Shown: piece after piece, positions 26,639 through 34,257 of the stretch | Position numbering within the stretch: position 1 is the first letter of the stretch | Layout of the letters: every line of letters begins with the position of its first letter | Source of the DNA: Pseudomonas thivervalensis | GTDB lineage: Bacteria; Pseudomonadota; Gammaproteobacteria; Pseudomonadales; Pseudomonadaceae | Assembly: GCF_001269655.1 (NCBI RefSeq) | Contig: NZ_LHVE01000009.1 | Location: forward strand, 496,001-560,000 | Direction of reading: 5' to 3' | Length of the DNA stretch: 64,000 nt | The notes under the pieces: generated by a model | Database searches by the model: none | Seen by the model: only the letters and a program-made list of their open reading frames with translations | What the model was told of the DNA's origin: nothing | Position numbers and translations under genes: made by a program

Positions 26639-27676
26639 ATGACACGTTTTGGTGCAGCGCTGCTGCTTTGCTTGTTTGCCAGTTTCGCTTCAGTGCAGGC
26701 CGCGCCGGGGCCGCATCCGCATTGGAGCGCCGGTTTCCATGAGCTGAGCTTTCTTGATCCGCTGGATCAGCAGCCGATGCACGCCATCGCCTTTTATCCG
26801 TCCACCGACCGTGAACAATCCAGCCTGCTGGGCGGCTACCAGATCGATGCCGCGCCGGACGCTCAGATCGCCATCGGCCGTTTTCCACTGTTGATGCTGT
26901 CCCATGGCAATACCGGCACGCCGCTGGCCCTGCATGACCTCGCCACCTCGCTGGCGCGCAAGGGGTTTGTCGTGGTGGCGGTGATTCATCCCGGCGACAA
27001 TGCCCAGGATCACAGCCGGCTTGGCACCCTGAGCAACCTGTACGGGCGGCCGATCCAGATTTCCGAAGCCATCACCGCGACGCTCAACGACCCGATGCTC
27101 TCGCCGTTCGTCAATGCCGGGCAGGTGGGGGTGATCGGTTATTCGGCCGGTGGCGAGACCGCTTTGATCCTGTCCGGTGCCACGCCGGACCTCAATCGTC
27201 TGCGGCGCTACTGCGTGGAGCGGCCGGACGACCGTGATGCCTGCAACACCCAGGGCGAACTGATCGCCGATCGCGATGACCTGCAACCCGTGGCCGACCC
27301 CCGGGTCCGGGCATTGTTGCTGATGGCGCCGTTGAGCCTGAAATTCGGCCGTCATACGTTGGCCGATGTTCATGTGCCGGTGCTGCTGTACAGCGGCGAT
27401 GGCGACAAGCTCGTGGCTTTCGACAAGAACGCCGCCGCGTTGGCCCGCAAGCTGCCCACGGCGCCGGATTTCAAGACCTTGGCCGGCGCGGGGCATTTTG
27501 TGTTCCTGGCGCCGTGTACCGACGAGCAGATCGCGGCGATGCCTGCGCTCTGCACGGATGCTGACGGGGTCGACCGCAAGGACATCCACCGTACCATGAT
27601 TTCCGAGGCCAGCCGATTCTTCGGCGAGGCCTTGGGCAAGCCGACCCGGGCGGGGATGAAGACCGCCGATCAATAA
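26639..27676 (+). CDS. Secreted alpha/beta hydrolase (PAF-acetylhydrolase/dienelactone hydrolase-like)
   Basis: A 345-residue protein with a signal peptide (MTRFGAALLLCLFASFASVQ, cut near AA). The alpha/beta hydrolase features are FPLLMLSHGNTGTPLALHDL (oxyanion region), nucleophile elbow GVIGYSAGGETALIL with the serine, an acid in VLLYSGDGDKLVAFD and the histidine in LAGAGHFVFLAPC. Two cysteine-containing stretches (RRYCVERPDDRDACN; APCTDEQIAAMPALCTD) could form disulfides in the periplasm. The in-frame upstream extension to 26522 lacks a signal and was rejected. Substrate unknown. Confidence 0.85.
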   Translation: MTRFGAALLLCLFASFASVQAAPGPHPHWSAGFHELSFLDPLDQQPMHAIAFYPSTDREQSSLLGGYQIDAAPDAQIAIGRFPLLMLSHGNTGTPLALHDLATSLARKGFVVVAVIHPGDNAQDHSRLGTLSNLYGRPIQISEAITATLNDPMLSPFVNAGQVGVIGYSAGGETALILSGATPDLNRLRRYCVERPDDRDACNTQGELIADRDDLQPVADPRVRALLLMAPLSLKFGRHTLADVHVPVLLYSGDGDKLVAFDKNAAALARKLPTAPDFKTLAGAGHFVFLAPCTDEQIAAMPALCTDADGVDRKDIHRTMISEASRFFGEALGKPTRAGMKTADQ

Positions 27677-27759
27677 GGTATTGCTGTTCATTTAAGCGTT
27701 TCGCGGATCCGATCTTCTGGTTCGGGGGGCATGGCTTTAGGATTTGGGAATGGTGTGGG

Positions 27760-27783
27760 TATCCGTTACCTAAATAACGGATA
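27760..27783. terminator. Inverted repeat between convergent genes (possible bidirectional terminator)
   Basis: TATCCGTTA-CCTAAA-TAACGGATA is a perfect 9-6-9 inverted repeat in the 123-base gap between the hydrolase gene and the convergent DNR-type gene. No T-run follows on either strand, so it may be a terminator-like hairpin or a protein-binding palindrome. Confidence 0.4.
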
Positions 27784-27799
27784 TTCACACCAAAGAAAC

Positions 27800-28477
27800 C
27801 TACTGCTGATAAGCCTCCAGCCCATCCTCGGACAAGATAAGAATCTGACGCCGCTCCATGGCAATCAACCCCCCATCCACCAACCGATGAAGAATCCGCG
27901 AAAACGTCTCCGGCTGGATCCCCAGCTTCGAAGCCACCAGCCGCTTCGACACCTGCAACACCACCTGCCCATCCCGCGGATCCCGCTCCTGCAACAGGAA
28001 ATTGATCACCCGCCGACTGGCACTGGCCAGGGTCAAGTTATCGATATCCTTGAGCCGCTGATGCAAATGAATACTCATGCTGGCCAGGATCGCCAGGCAG
28101 ACCTTGGGCTGGTCCTCCAGCGCCTTGCGATAATGCGTGCCCTCGATACTCACCAACACACTGTCCTTGATCGCCGACGCGCTGACCGGGTAACAACGGG
28201 CCTGGCTGAACAGCAAGGCCTCGGCGAAGGTTTGCCCGGGCTGGATGATTTCCACCAGGTTCTCCTGGCCCTCGCCAGTGACCCGGAACAGCTTGATCTG
28301 GCCACTGACCAGCAAGAAAAACCGCTTGGCCGGATCGCCCTGGTGCATGAGCGTGCTGTTGCAGCCCAGGCGCTTGAGGACGGCCAGGTTGCAGACATCC
28401 TCAAAGACCCGCTCCGGCAACTGGCTGAACAGGTGATGACGACGCAACAGTAAAACGATGGAAGGGTGGGTCAGCAT
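27800..28477 (-). CDS. dnr: DNR-type Crp/Fnr regulator (nitric oxide-responsive)
   Basis: A 225-residue CRP/FNR superfamily regulator. The cyclic-nucleotide-like fold shows LMHQGDPAKRFFLLVSGQIK and the recognition helix is LVASKLGIQPETFSRILHRL with the E-x-x-S-R pattern that reads TTGAT-N4-ATCAA. It lacks the N-terminal iron-sulfur cysteines of ANR/FNR, as in DNR, which senses NO through haem. Location next to narXL supports a role in nitrate respiration and denitrification. A NarL-like site lies about 73 bases upstream. Other DNR/NnrR-like subgroups cannot be excluded. Confidence 0.82.
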   Translation of the reverse strand: MLTHPSIVLLLRRHHLFSQLPERVFEDVCNLAVLKRLGCNSTLMHQGDPAKRFFLLVSGQIKLFRVTGEGQENLVEIIQPGQTFAEALLFSQARCYPVSASAIKDSVLVSIEGTHYRKALEDQPKVCLAILASMSIHLHQRLKDIDNLTLASASRRVINFLLQERDPRDGQVVLQVSKRLVASKLGIQPETFSRILHRLVDGGLIAMERRQILILSEDGLEAYQQ

Positions 28478-28542
28478 GGCGTACCTCCGCGTGCCGTCAT
28501 GGTAGAGCCCAAGTCGACGCCGGCCTATGCCTCGGCTGGCCT

Positions 28543-28558
28543 ACCTCGGAAGAGGGAT
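28543..28558. promoter_or_regulatory. NarL-like heptamer pair upstream of dnr
   Basis: TACCTCG-GA-AGAGGGA resembles a NarL 7-2-7 site (inverted TACYNMT heptamers two bases apart) and is one step from the perfect site upstream of narX/narK1. It is centred about 73 bases upstream of the dnr start. Confidence 0.45.
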
Positions 28559-28599
28559 GAGAAGCGGTCATCCAGTTTGTCACTGCTGGCGCAAATCCT

Positions 28600-28732
28600 G
28601 TGGCGAGGGAGCTTGCTCCCGCTGGGTTGCGTAGCAACCCCAAAAAAAGGCTGAATGCGATCGACCTGATCCACCTCAGCGGCTGAACCAGGGGCTGCTG
28701 CGCAGCCCAGCGGGAGCAAGCTCCCTCGCCAC
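28600..28732. repeat. REP palindrome pair with long loop
   Basis: REP arms (GTGGCGAGGGAGCTTGCTCC and complement) are separated by a longer central part including GGGCTGCTGCGCAGCCC. It lies between narL and the dnr upstream region. Confidence 0.92.
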
Positions 28733-28765
28733 GGGGTGTGTGTTAATTCATCGGCTCCAGAGGGC

Positions 28766-29413
28766 TCAGCCGGCCCCGCGCAAATGCTCCATCGCCCATA
28801 CCGCCGCTTCCACCCGTGAACGCAAGCCGAGCTTGTGCAGCAGGTTCTTCACATGGACCTTGACCGTCCCTTCGGTGATGCCCAGCTTGTGGCCGATGAC
28901 CTTGTTGCTGTAGCCGCCGGCGATGGTCTTGAGGACCTGGCGCTCGCGCTCGGTCAGTTCCACATCGGCCTGGCGCGGTGGCGAGCGCAGGGCCTGGGCC
29001 ATGACGCGGGTCAGGCCGGGGCTGATGACCAGGGCGCCGTCGAGGGCGTCGCGGATGTACTGGATCAACAGCTCCGGCTCCATGTCCTTGAGCAAGTAAC
29101 CATTGGCGTCCAGGCGCAGGGCATCGCGGATATCGTCCTCGGCATCGGACACGGTGAACAGCAGCACCTTGCCGGTGTAGTGCATGGCGCGCAGCCGGCG
29201 CAGGGTCTCGATGCCGTTCATCTGCGGCATGTTGTTGTCCAGCAACACCAGGTCGGGCTTGAGCGGTTCGATCAGGGTCAGGGCCTCTTCGCCGTGGCTG
29301 GCTTCGCCAACGATCTGCAAATCGTCTTCGAGCTCAAGCATCTGGCGGATCCCGCGACGCATCATCGGGTGATCGTCGACCAGTAGCAGGGTATGGCGCA
29401 GGGGGGCGTTCAT
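28766..29413 (-). CDS. narL: Nitrate/nitrite response regulator NarL
   Basis: A 215-residue two-component response regulator. The receiver domain shows LLLVDDHPMMRRGIRQML and the phosphoacceptor aspartate in PDLVLLDNNMPQMNG. The LuxR-type helix-turn-helix is LTERERQVLKTIAGGYSNKV, then LGITEGTVKVHVKNLLHKLG. Phosphorylated by NarX, it binds TACYNMT heptamers such as the 7-2-7 site at 31391-31406. Its ATG overlaps the narX stop codon. Confidence 0.96.
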   Translation of the reverse strand: MNAPLRHTLLLVDDHPMMRRGIRQMLELEDDLQIVGEASHGEEALTLIEPLKPDLVLLDNNMPQMNGIETLRRLRAMHYTGKVLLFTVSDAEDDIRDALRLDANGYLLKDMEPELLIQYIRDALDGALVISPGLTRVMAQALRSPPRQADVELTERERQVLKTIAGGYSNKVIGHKLGITEGTVKVHVKNLLHKLGLRSRVEAAVWAMEHLRGAG

Positions 29414-31209
29414 GTTGCGAGGCCTTCGGTGTGTTGGCCCAGGAATTCCGGTTGGAAATGCACCTGGATACGGGTGCCCTGGGGTGTACGGGAGTGAATC
29501 TGCAGTTGTCCGTGCAGGCTGCGGGCCCGCTCGTTCATGATGTTCAGGCCATGGTGTTCGCGCTGGTCGACCTCGCCGCTGAAACCACGGCCATCGTCTT
29601 CGATCGACAACCGTACGGTCTCGCCTTCCTGGCGCAGTTCGAGCCAGGCGTTTTCTGCATGGGCATGGCGCAGGCAGTTGGACAGGGCCTCACGGGTGAT
29701 CTGCAGGATGTGAATCTGTTCGCTGGCCGACAGTTCGAAGGCCAGGGTGTCGATGAACAGGTGCACCTGGAAGTCCCCGCGGTTGGAGAATTCCTCGGCG
29801 GTGTCCTTGAGCTCCTGGACCAGGCCGTCATCACGGATCTGCAGGCGGAAGGTGGTCAGCAGCTCACGCAGTTGCCGATAAGCGTTGTTCAGCCCCTCGC
29901 GCAGTTCGCCGGTGACGGTCTCCAGGGTCTGCACCGGTTCGCCGCGACGCATCAGGGTCTGCATGCGGCTGACCTGCAGCTTCATGTAGGACAAGGCCTG
30001 GGCCAGGGAATCGTGCAACTCGCGGGCGATGATCGTGCGCTCGTCGAGCAGCAGCAGGCGATGGTCCTGTTCGCGCTGGCGCTTGAGAGACAGCGAGGTG
30101 CCGATCAAATTGGCCAAGGCCTGGATCAATGCGGTTTCCCACGGCTGGGCAGCATGGCCGTCGACGAAATGCGCCTTGAGCTCACCCAGCTCGGTGCCTT
30201 GGTTGCTGATACTGAAGGCCTGTGGACGGGCAGCGTTATGCCGGTGGCAACTGGCGCAATCGCTGCTGGCGCAGACCTGGCGGCTGGCGGCACCGTGCAA
30301 GGCCAGCAAGTGTCGCGCTGGCGCCTGCAATTGTCCTTGCAGGCACAGCGTCAGGCGCAGCCCCGGCAGGCGCTGCTGGAAGCGTCGGATCAATTCATCC
30401 AGGCCTTCGGCGTTGGCCTGCCGAGTCGCCAGGCTGCGACTGCTCTGGTACAGCAATTCGAGGGCGGCGTTGGCCTGTTGCAGGTTCAGGGTCTTTTGCT
30501 GGACCTGGTTTTCCAGGGTGCGATGGGATTGCTCGATGGTCTCGGCCATGGTGTTGAAACTGGTCGCCAACTGGCCCAGCTCATCCTCGGACTGGTGGTT
30601 GACCCGCACCTGGAACTCGCCACGGCGAAAGCGCTGGGTGGCGTCCACCAGTTCCTGCAACGGCGTGACCACGCCGTACTGCAATTCATACAGGCCGATC
30701 AGCAGGATGATCATGGTGCTGAACAATGCGATGCCCTGGATCGCCTGTTGCCAGCCTTGTTTGTGTTCGCTCTGGCGTTGCAGCAGGGTGACGAACTGAT
30801 CCAGTTGCTCAACGAAAGAAGGGGCACTGCTTTGGAAAAACGCTGCGTCGCCACGCTCGATGGCCGGACGCAAGGTCTGGTTCCAGCGCTGCATGAGGTC
30901 GCGATAGCTCGTGTGCAGGGAGGTTTCCGGGCCGTCTTCCAGCACGGCGCGCAGGGCGGGGCTGTCGAGGCGTTGTTGCAGGCTGACGATGATCGCCGGG
31001 ATATCGTCGTTGCCCCCCGCCGCCAGTTTCCAGCTCAGGTGGTAGGTCTCCATGCGCACCGAGCCGGCGGTATTGATGGCGGCAGCGTCGCCCTGGCTGA
31101 ACCAGGCGATCAAGCCGGCGCTCAAGGAACTGGCCAGGGCCAGGATGGCGATCAGGATCACCGCCAGCCCGGCGCGAGCGGGCAGCGAACTGCGCAGCCA
31201 ACGCATCAT
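29410..31209 (-). CDS. narX: Nitrate sensor histidine kinase NarX
   Basis: A 599-residue inner-membrane sensor kinase, the same size as E. coli NarX. Span 1 is at about 12-34. The periplasmic nitrate-binding P-box is GDAAAINTAGSVRMETYHLS. Span 2 is at about 145-165, then a HAMP domain, a signalling helix, a central cysteine module (VCASSDCASCHRH) as in NarX, and the HisKA_3 dimerisation box ARELHDSLAQALSYMKLQVS with the phosphorylated histidine. The ATPase domain ends with DDGRGFSG. The reading frame extends 56 codons upstream into the regulatory region, but MMRWLRSSLPARAG matches the family start. Confidence 0.94.
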   Translation of the reverse strand: MMRWLRSSLPARAGLAVILIAILALASSLSAGLIAWFSQGDAAAINTAGSVRMETYHLSWKLAAGGNDDIPAIIVSLQQRLDSPALRAVLEDGPETSLHTSYRDLMQRWNQTLRPAIERGDAAFFQSSAPSFVEQLDQFVTLLQRQSEHKQGWQQAIQGIALFSTMIILLIGLYELQYGVVTPLQELVDATQRFRRGEFQVRVNHQSEDELGQLATSFNTMAETIEQSHRTLENQVQQKTLNLQQANAALELLYQSSRSLATRQANAEGLDELIRRFQQRLPGLRLTLCLQGQLQAPARHLLALHGAASRQVCASSDCASCHRHNAARPQAFSISNQGTELGELKAHFVDGHAAQPWETALIQALANLIGTSLSLKRQREQDHRLLLLDERTIIARELHDSLAQALSYMKLQVSRMQTLMRRGEPVQTLETVTGELREGLNNAYRQLRELLTTFRLQIRDDGLVQELKDTAEEFSNRGDFQVHLFIDTLAFELSASEQIHILQITREALSNCLRHAHAENAWLELRQEGETVRLSIEDDGRGFSGEVDQREHHGLNIMNERARSLHGQLQIHSRTPQGTRIQVHFQPEFLGQHTEGLAT

Positions 31210-31390
31210 CGACGCGGGCCTGGGAGGCAAAACGGTGAGTCGAGCATGGCGGGCGCCCTGGGCCTGGGGTGTAGCAGCCGATCCTGGGCGCACTACCTCT
31301 AAAGAGTTGTCGGCCGTTCCGTTTCGATAAAAGCCTTGGCCAACCGGATCAAGATATTGATAAACAAAGGGTTTCATCGATATCCAGGTC

Positions 31391-31406
31391 TACCTCCTTG
31401 GAGGTA
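31391..31406. promoter_or_regulatory. Perfect NarL 7-2-7 binding site
   Basis: TACCTCC-TT-GGAGGTA is a perfect inverted heptamer pair separated by two bases, the high-affinity NarL arrangement. It sits in the divergent region between narX and narK1 and lies 52-67 bases upstream of the start of the ANR box. Confidence 0.85.
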
Positions 31407-31444
31407 GGCGGGCCAAGCATAGGCCTGTACCGCCCCGGGGCACG

Positions 31445-31458
31445 TTGACCCAAGTCAA
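31445..31458. promoter_or_regulatory. ANR/DNR box for the narK1K2GHJI operon
   Basis: TTGAC-CCAA-GTCAA matches the FNR-family palindrome TTGAT-N4-ATCAA. Centred about 65 bases before the narK1 start, it would lie near -41 if transcription starts around 31493, the usual activating position. With the NarL site it gives oxygen plus nitrate control. Confidence 0.8.
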
Positions 31459-31516
31459 GTTTTCGCAGGGTTCGTATCACTAGGCTGCGCTCATCGAACT
31501 GACGGAGTGCCTCGTG

Positions 31517-32818
31517 ATGCGAGCACAAGTGCAACAAGGGCTGGTACTCGGGATGAGTACCCTGGCCTTCACCGTGTGCTTCATGGTCTGGATGATGTTT
31601 GCCGTGCTCGGCGTTCCGATCAAGGAATTGCTGGCCCTCAACGAAACCCAATTCGGCCTCTTGGCCGCCACGCCGGTGCTCACCGGTTCTCTGGTACGTT
31701 TGCCGCTGGGGCTTCTGACCGACCGCTTTGGCGGACGGATCGTGTTCTTCCTGCTGATGCTCGCCTGCGTGCTGCCCCTCTACCTGATCACCCTCGCCAC
31801 GGCCTATTGGCAGTTCCTGGTGCTAGGCCTGTTCGTCGGCCTGGCCGGCGGCTCGTTCTCGGTGGGCATCGCCTACGTCGCCAAGTGGTTCGACAAACAG
31901 AACCAGGGTTTTGCCATGGGCGTGTTCGGCGCCGGCAACGCCGGTGCGGCGGTGACCAAGTTTCTCGCCCCGGCCCTGATCGCGTTCGGCACCTGGCACC
32001 TGGTGCCGAAAGTGTTCAGCGCCATCCTGTTCGTCACCGCGCTGCTGTTCTGGTTCCTCACTGCTGAGAAAAAGGAACACCGCAATACCGGTGGCGCCAC
32101 GTTGCGCGAGCAACTCAAGGCACTGAAAGAACCGGCGGTGTGGCGCTACTGCCAGTACTACTCGATCGTGTTCGGCGGCTATGTGGCCCTCGCGCTGTGG
32201 ATGACCAAGTACTACGTGCAGGAATACGGCTTCAGCCTGCAAAGCGCGGCGCTGCTGGCGGCGTGTTTTTCCTTGCCCGGTGGCGTGCTGCGGGCTGTCG
32301 GTGGCTGGATGTCCGACCGTTGGGGCGCCCAGAGCGTGACCTGGTGGGTGTTGTGGGTGAGCTGGGTCTGCCTGTTCCTGCTGTCCTATCCCCAGACGCA
32401 ACTGCAAGTACAGACCGTCAACGGCATCGTCGATTTTCACATCGGTCTCAACGCCACGCTGTTCACCGTGCTGCTGTTCGTGATGGGCATCGCCTTCGCG
32501 TTCGGCAAGGCCTCCGTCTTCAAATACATCGCCAACGACTACCCGAAAAACATGGGTGCCGTGTCCGGCATTGTCGGCCTGGCCGGCGGCCTGGGCGGGT
32601 TCGTGCTGCCCATCATGTTCGGCGCCCTGGTGGACCTCACCGGCGTGCGCTCGTCCTGCTTCATGTTGCTGTACGGCGTGGTCTGGGTCTCGTTGATCTG
32701 GATGTACCTGAGCGAAGTGCGCAAGCGCCCGCTGTTGGGTAAACAACCGCCGGCCAGCCAATCCCCGTTTTCCAGCATTGCCCAAGGAGAAGAACATGTC
32801 CGTTCTGCAAACGCCTGA
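31517..32818 (+). CDS. narK1: Nitrate transporter NarK1 (MFS)
   Basis: A 12-span major facilitator transporter, 433 residues from the ATG (a GTG one codon earlier is possible). The NarK family arginine segment LTGSLVRLPLGLLTDRFGGR and two nitrate signature motifs, GVFGAGNAGAAVTKF and YPKNMGAVSGIVGLAGGLGG, are visible. In P. aeruginosa NarK1 and NarK2 work together to import nitrate (NarK1 as a proton symporter) and export nitrite; the same paired arrangement is seen here. Its end overlaps narK2 by 23 bases. Confidence 0.93.
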   Translation: MRAQVQQGLVLGMSTLAFTVCFMVWMMFAVLGVPIKELLALNETQFGLLAATPVLTGSLVRLPLGLLTDRFGGRIVFFLLMLACVLPLYLITLATAYWQFLVLGLFVGLAGGSFSVGIAYVAKWFDKQNQGFAMGVFGAGNAGAAVTKFLAPALIAFGTWHLVPKVFSAILFVTALLFWFLTAEKKEHRNTGGATLREQLKALKEPAVWRYCQYYSIVFGGYVALALWMTKYYVQEYGFSLQSAALLAACFSLPGGVLRAVGGWMSDRWGAQSVTWWVLWVSWVCLFLLSYPQTQLQVQTVNGIVDFHIGLNATLFTVLLFVMGIAFAFGKASVFKYIANDYPKNMGAVSGIVGLAGGLGGFVLPIMFGALVDLTGVRSSCFMLLYGVVWVSLIWMYLSEVRKRPLLGKQPPASQSPFSSIAQGEEHVRSANA

Positions 32819-34193
32819 AAAGGGCCCGGTCATTCATGACTGGCGCCCGGAAGACCCGGCCTTCTGGGGCCGCAGCGGCAAACAGACCGCCCGGCGCAAC
32901 CTGTGGATTTCCATCCCGGCGCTGCTGTTGGCTTTCGCCGTGTGGATGGTCTGGAGCACGGTGATCGTGCGCCTCAACGCCATCGGCTTCACCTTCAGCA
33001 CCGACCAGCTGTTTTGGCTGGCGGCATTGCCGGGGCTGTCCGGCGCGACCTTGCGCATCTTCTACTCGTTCATGGTGCCGATCTTCGGCGGCCGTCGCTG
33101 GACGGCGCTGAGCACCGCGTCGTTGCTGATACCGGCGTTGTGGATGGGCTTCGCGGTGCAGGACCCGAGCACGCCTTACAGCGTGTTCGTGCTGATCGCG
33201 CTGCTCTGCGGTTTTGGTGGCGGCAACTTCGCCTCGAGCATGTCCAACATCAGCTTCTTCTACCCCAAATCCCAGCAGGGCACCGCCCTGGGCCTGAACG
33301 CCGGGCTGGGTAACCTGGGTGTGTCGGTGATGCAGTTCAGCGTGCCGCTGGTGATTTCCTTCGGTGTGTTCGGCTTCATGGGCGGCCAGCCGCAAGTGTT
33401 GGCCGATGGCAGCTCGCTGTGGTTGCAGAACGCTGGTTTCATCTGGGTGCCGTTCATCCTCGCCGTGACCCTGATTGCCTGGTTCGGCATGAACGACCTG
33501 TCCAGCGCCCGCGCGTCGTTCAGCGAACAGGCCGTGATCTTCAAGCGCAAGCACAACTGGCTGATGTGCTGGCTGTACCTGGCGACCTTCGGCTCGTTCA
33601 TCGGCTTCTCCGCCGCCTTCCCGCTGCTGATCAAGACCTCGTTCCCGGAAGTCATCGCCCTGAAATTCGCCTTCCTCGGCCCGCTGGTGGGCGCCTTGGT
33701 CCGGCCACTGGGCGGCTGGCTGGCGGACAAGCTCGGCGGCGCCAAAGTCACGCTTTGGAACTTCGTGCTGATGATCGTGATGGTGTTCGGTGTCTTGCAT
33801 TTTCTGCCTGAAGGCGGTGAGGGCGGCAGCTTCTACGGCTTCCTGGGCATGTTCATGCTGCTGTTCATCACCACCGGCGTGGGCAACGGTTCGACCTTCC
33901 GCATGATCCCAGTGATCTTCCGCACCCTGCACGAAAAAGCCGCCCTCGGTAAGAAGCCCGAGCAGCGCGAACAGGCGCTCAAGAACGCTGGCAAGGAATC
34001 GGCCGCGGTGTTGGGTTTCAGCTCGGCCATGGGCGCCTTCGGAGCTTTCTTCATTCCCAAATCCTTCGGCTCTTCGATGGCCCTGACCGGCGGCCCGGAG
34101 ATGGCCTTCTACATGTTCGTCGGCTTCTACCTGAGCTGCATCGTGGTGACCTGGTGGTGGTACGCACGCAAAGGCGCGGCGACACCTTGCTAG
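32796..34193 (+). CDS. narK2: Nitrate/nitrite transporter NarK2 (MFS)
   Basis: A 465-residue MFS transporter of the NarK type II group, likely nitrate/nitrite exchange. The first ~35 residues are a soluble tail (IHDWRPEDPAFWGRSGKQTA), usual in this group. Nitrate signatures are FASSMSNISFFYPKSQQGTA with LGLNAGLGNLGVSVMQF, and ESAAVLGFSSAMGAFGAFFI. The arginine in LSGATLRIFYSFMVPIFGGR matches the substrate-binding site. The start at 32796 has AAGGAGA in front and lies inside the narK1 end, so translation is coupled. Confidence 0.93.
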   Translation: MSVLQTPEKGPVIHDWRPEDPAFWGRSGKQTARRNLWISIPALLLAFAVWMVWSTVIVRLNAIGFTFSTDQLFWLAALPGLSGATLRIFYSFMVPIFGGRRWTALSTASLLIPALWMGFAVQDPSTPYSVFVLIALLCGFGGGNFASSMSNISFFYPKSQQGTALGLNAGLGNLGVSVMQFSVPLVISFGVFGFMGGQPQVLADGSSLWLQNAGFIWVPFILAVTLIAWFGMNDLSSARASFSEQAVIFKRKHNWLMCWLYLATFGSFIGFSAAFPLLIKTSFPEVIALKFAFLGPLVGALVRPLGGWLADKLGGAKVTLWNFVLMIVMVFGVLHFLPEGGEGGSFYGFLGMFMLLFITTGVGNGSTFRMIPVIFRTLHEKAALGKKPEQREQALKNAGKESAAVLGFSSAMGAFGAFFIPKSFGSSMALTGGPEMAFYMFVGFYLSCIVVTWWWYARKGAATPC

Positions 34194-34257
34194 ACGAATT
34201 CAACTATTGCGTGGGCGGGGCGCAGACCCCGCGGAGCAAGCCTGAGAGGAAGACACT

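Noticed and set aside
31340..31356. ATCAAGATATTGAT upstream of narX as an ANR box
   Set aside because: The half-sites are in inverse order (ATCAA-N4-TTGAT), not the TTGAT-N4-ATCAA arrangement that FNR-type proteins bind.
34215..34232. GCGGGG-CGCAGA-CCCCGC hairpin between narK2 and narG as a terminator
   Set aside because: There is no T-run, the stem is short, and narG must be transcribed with narK1K2; at most it affects RNA processing.
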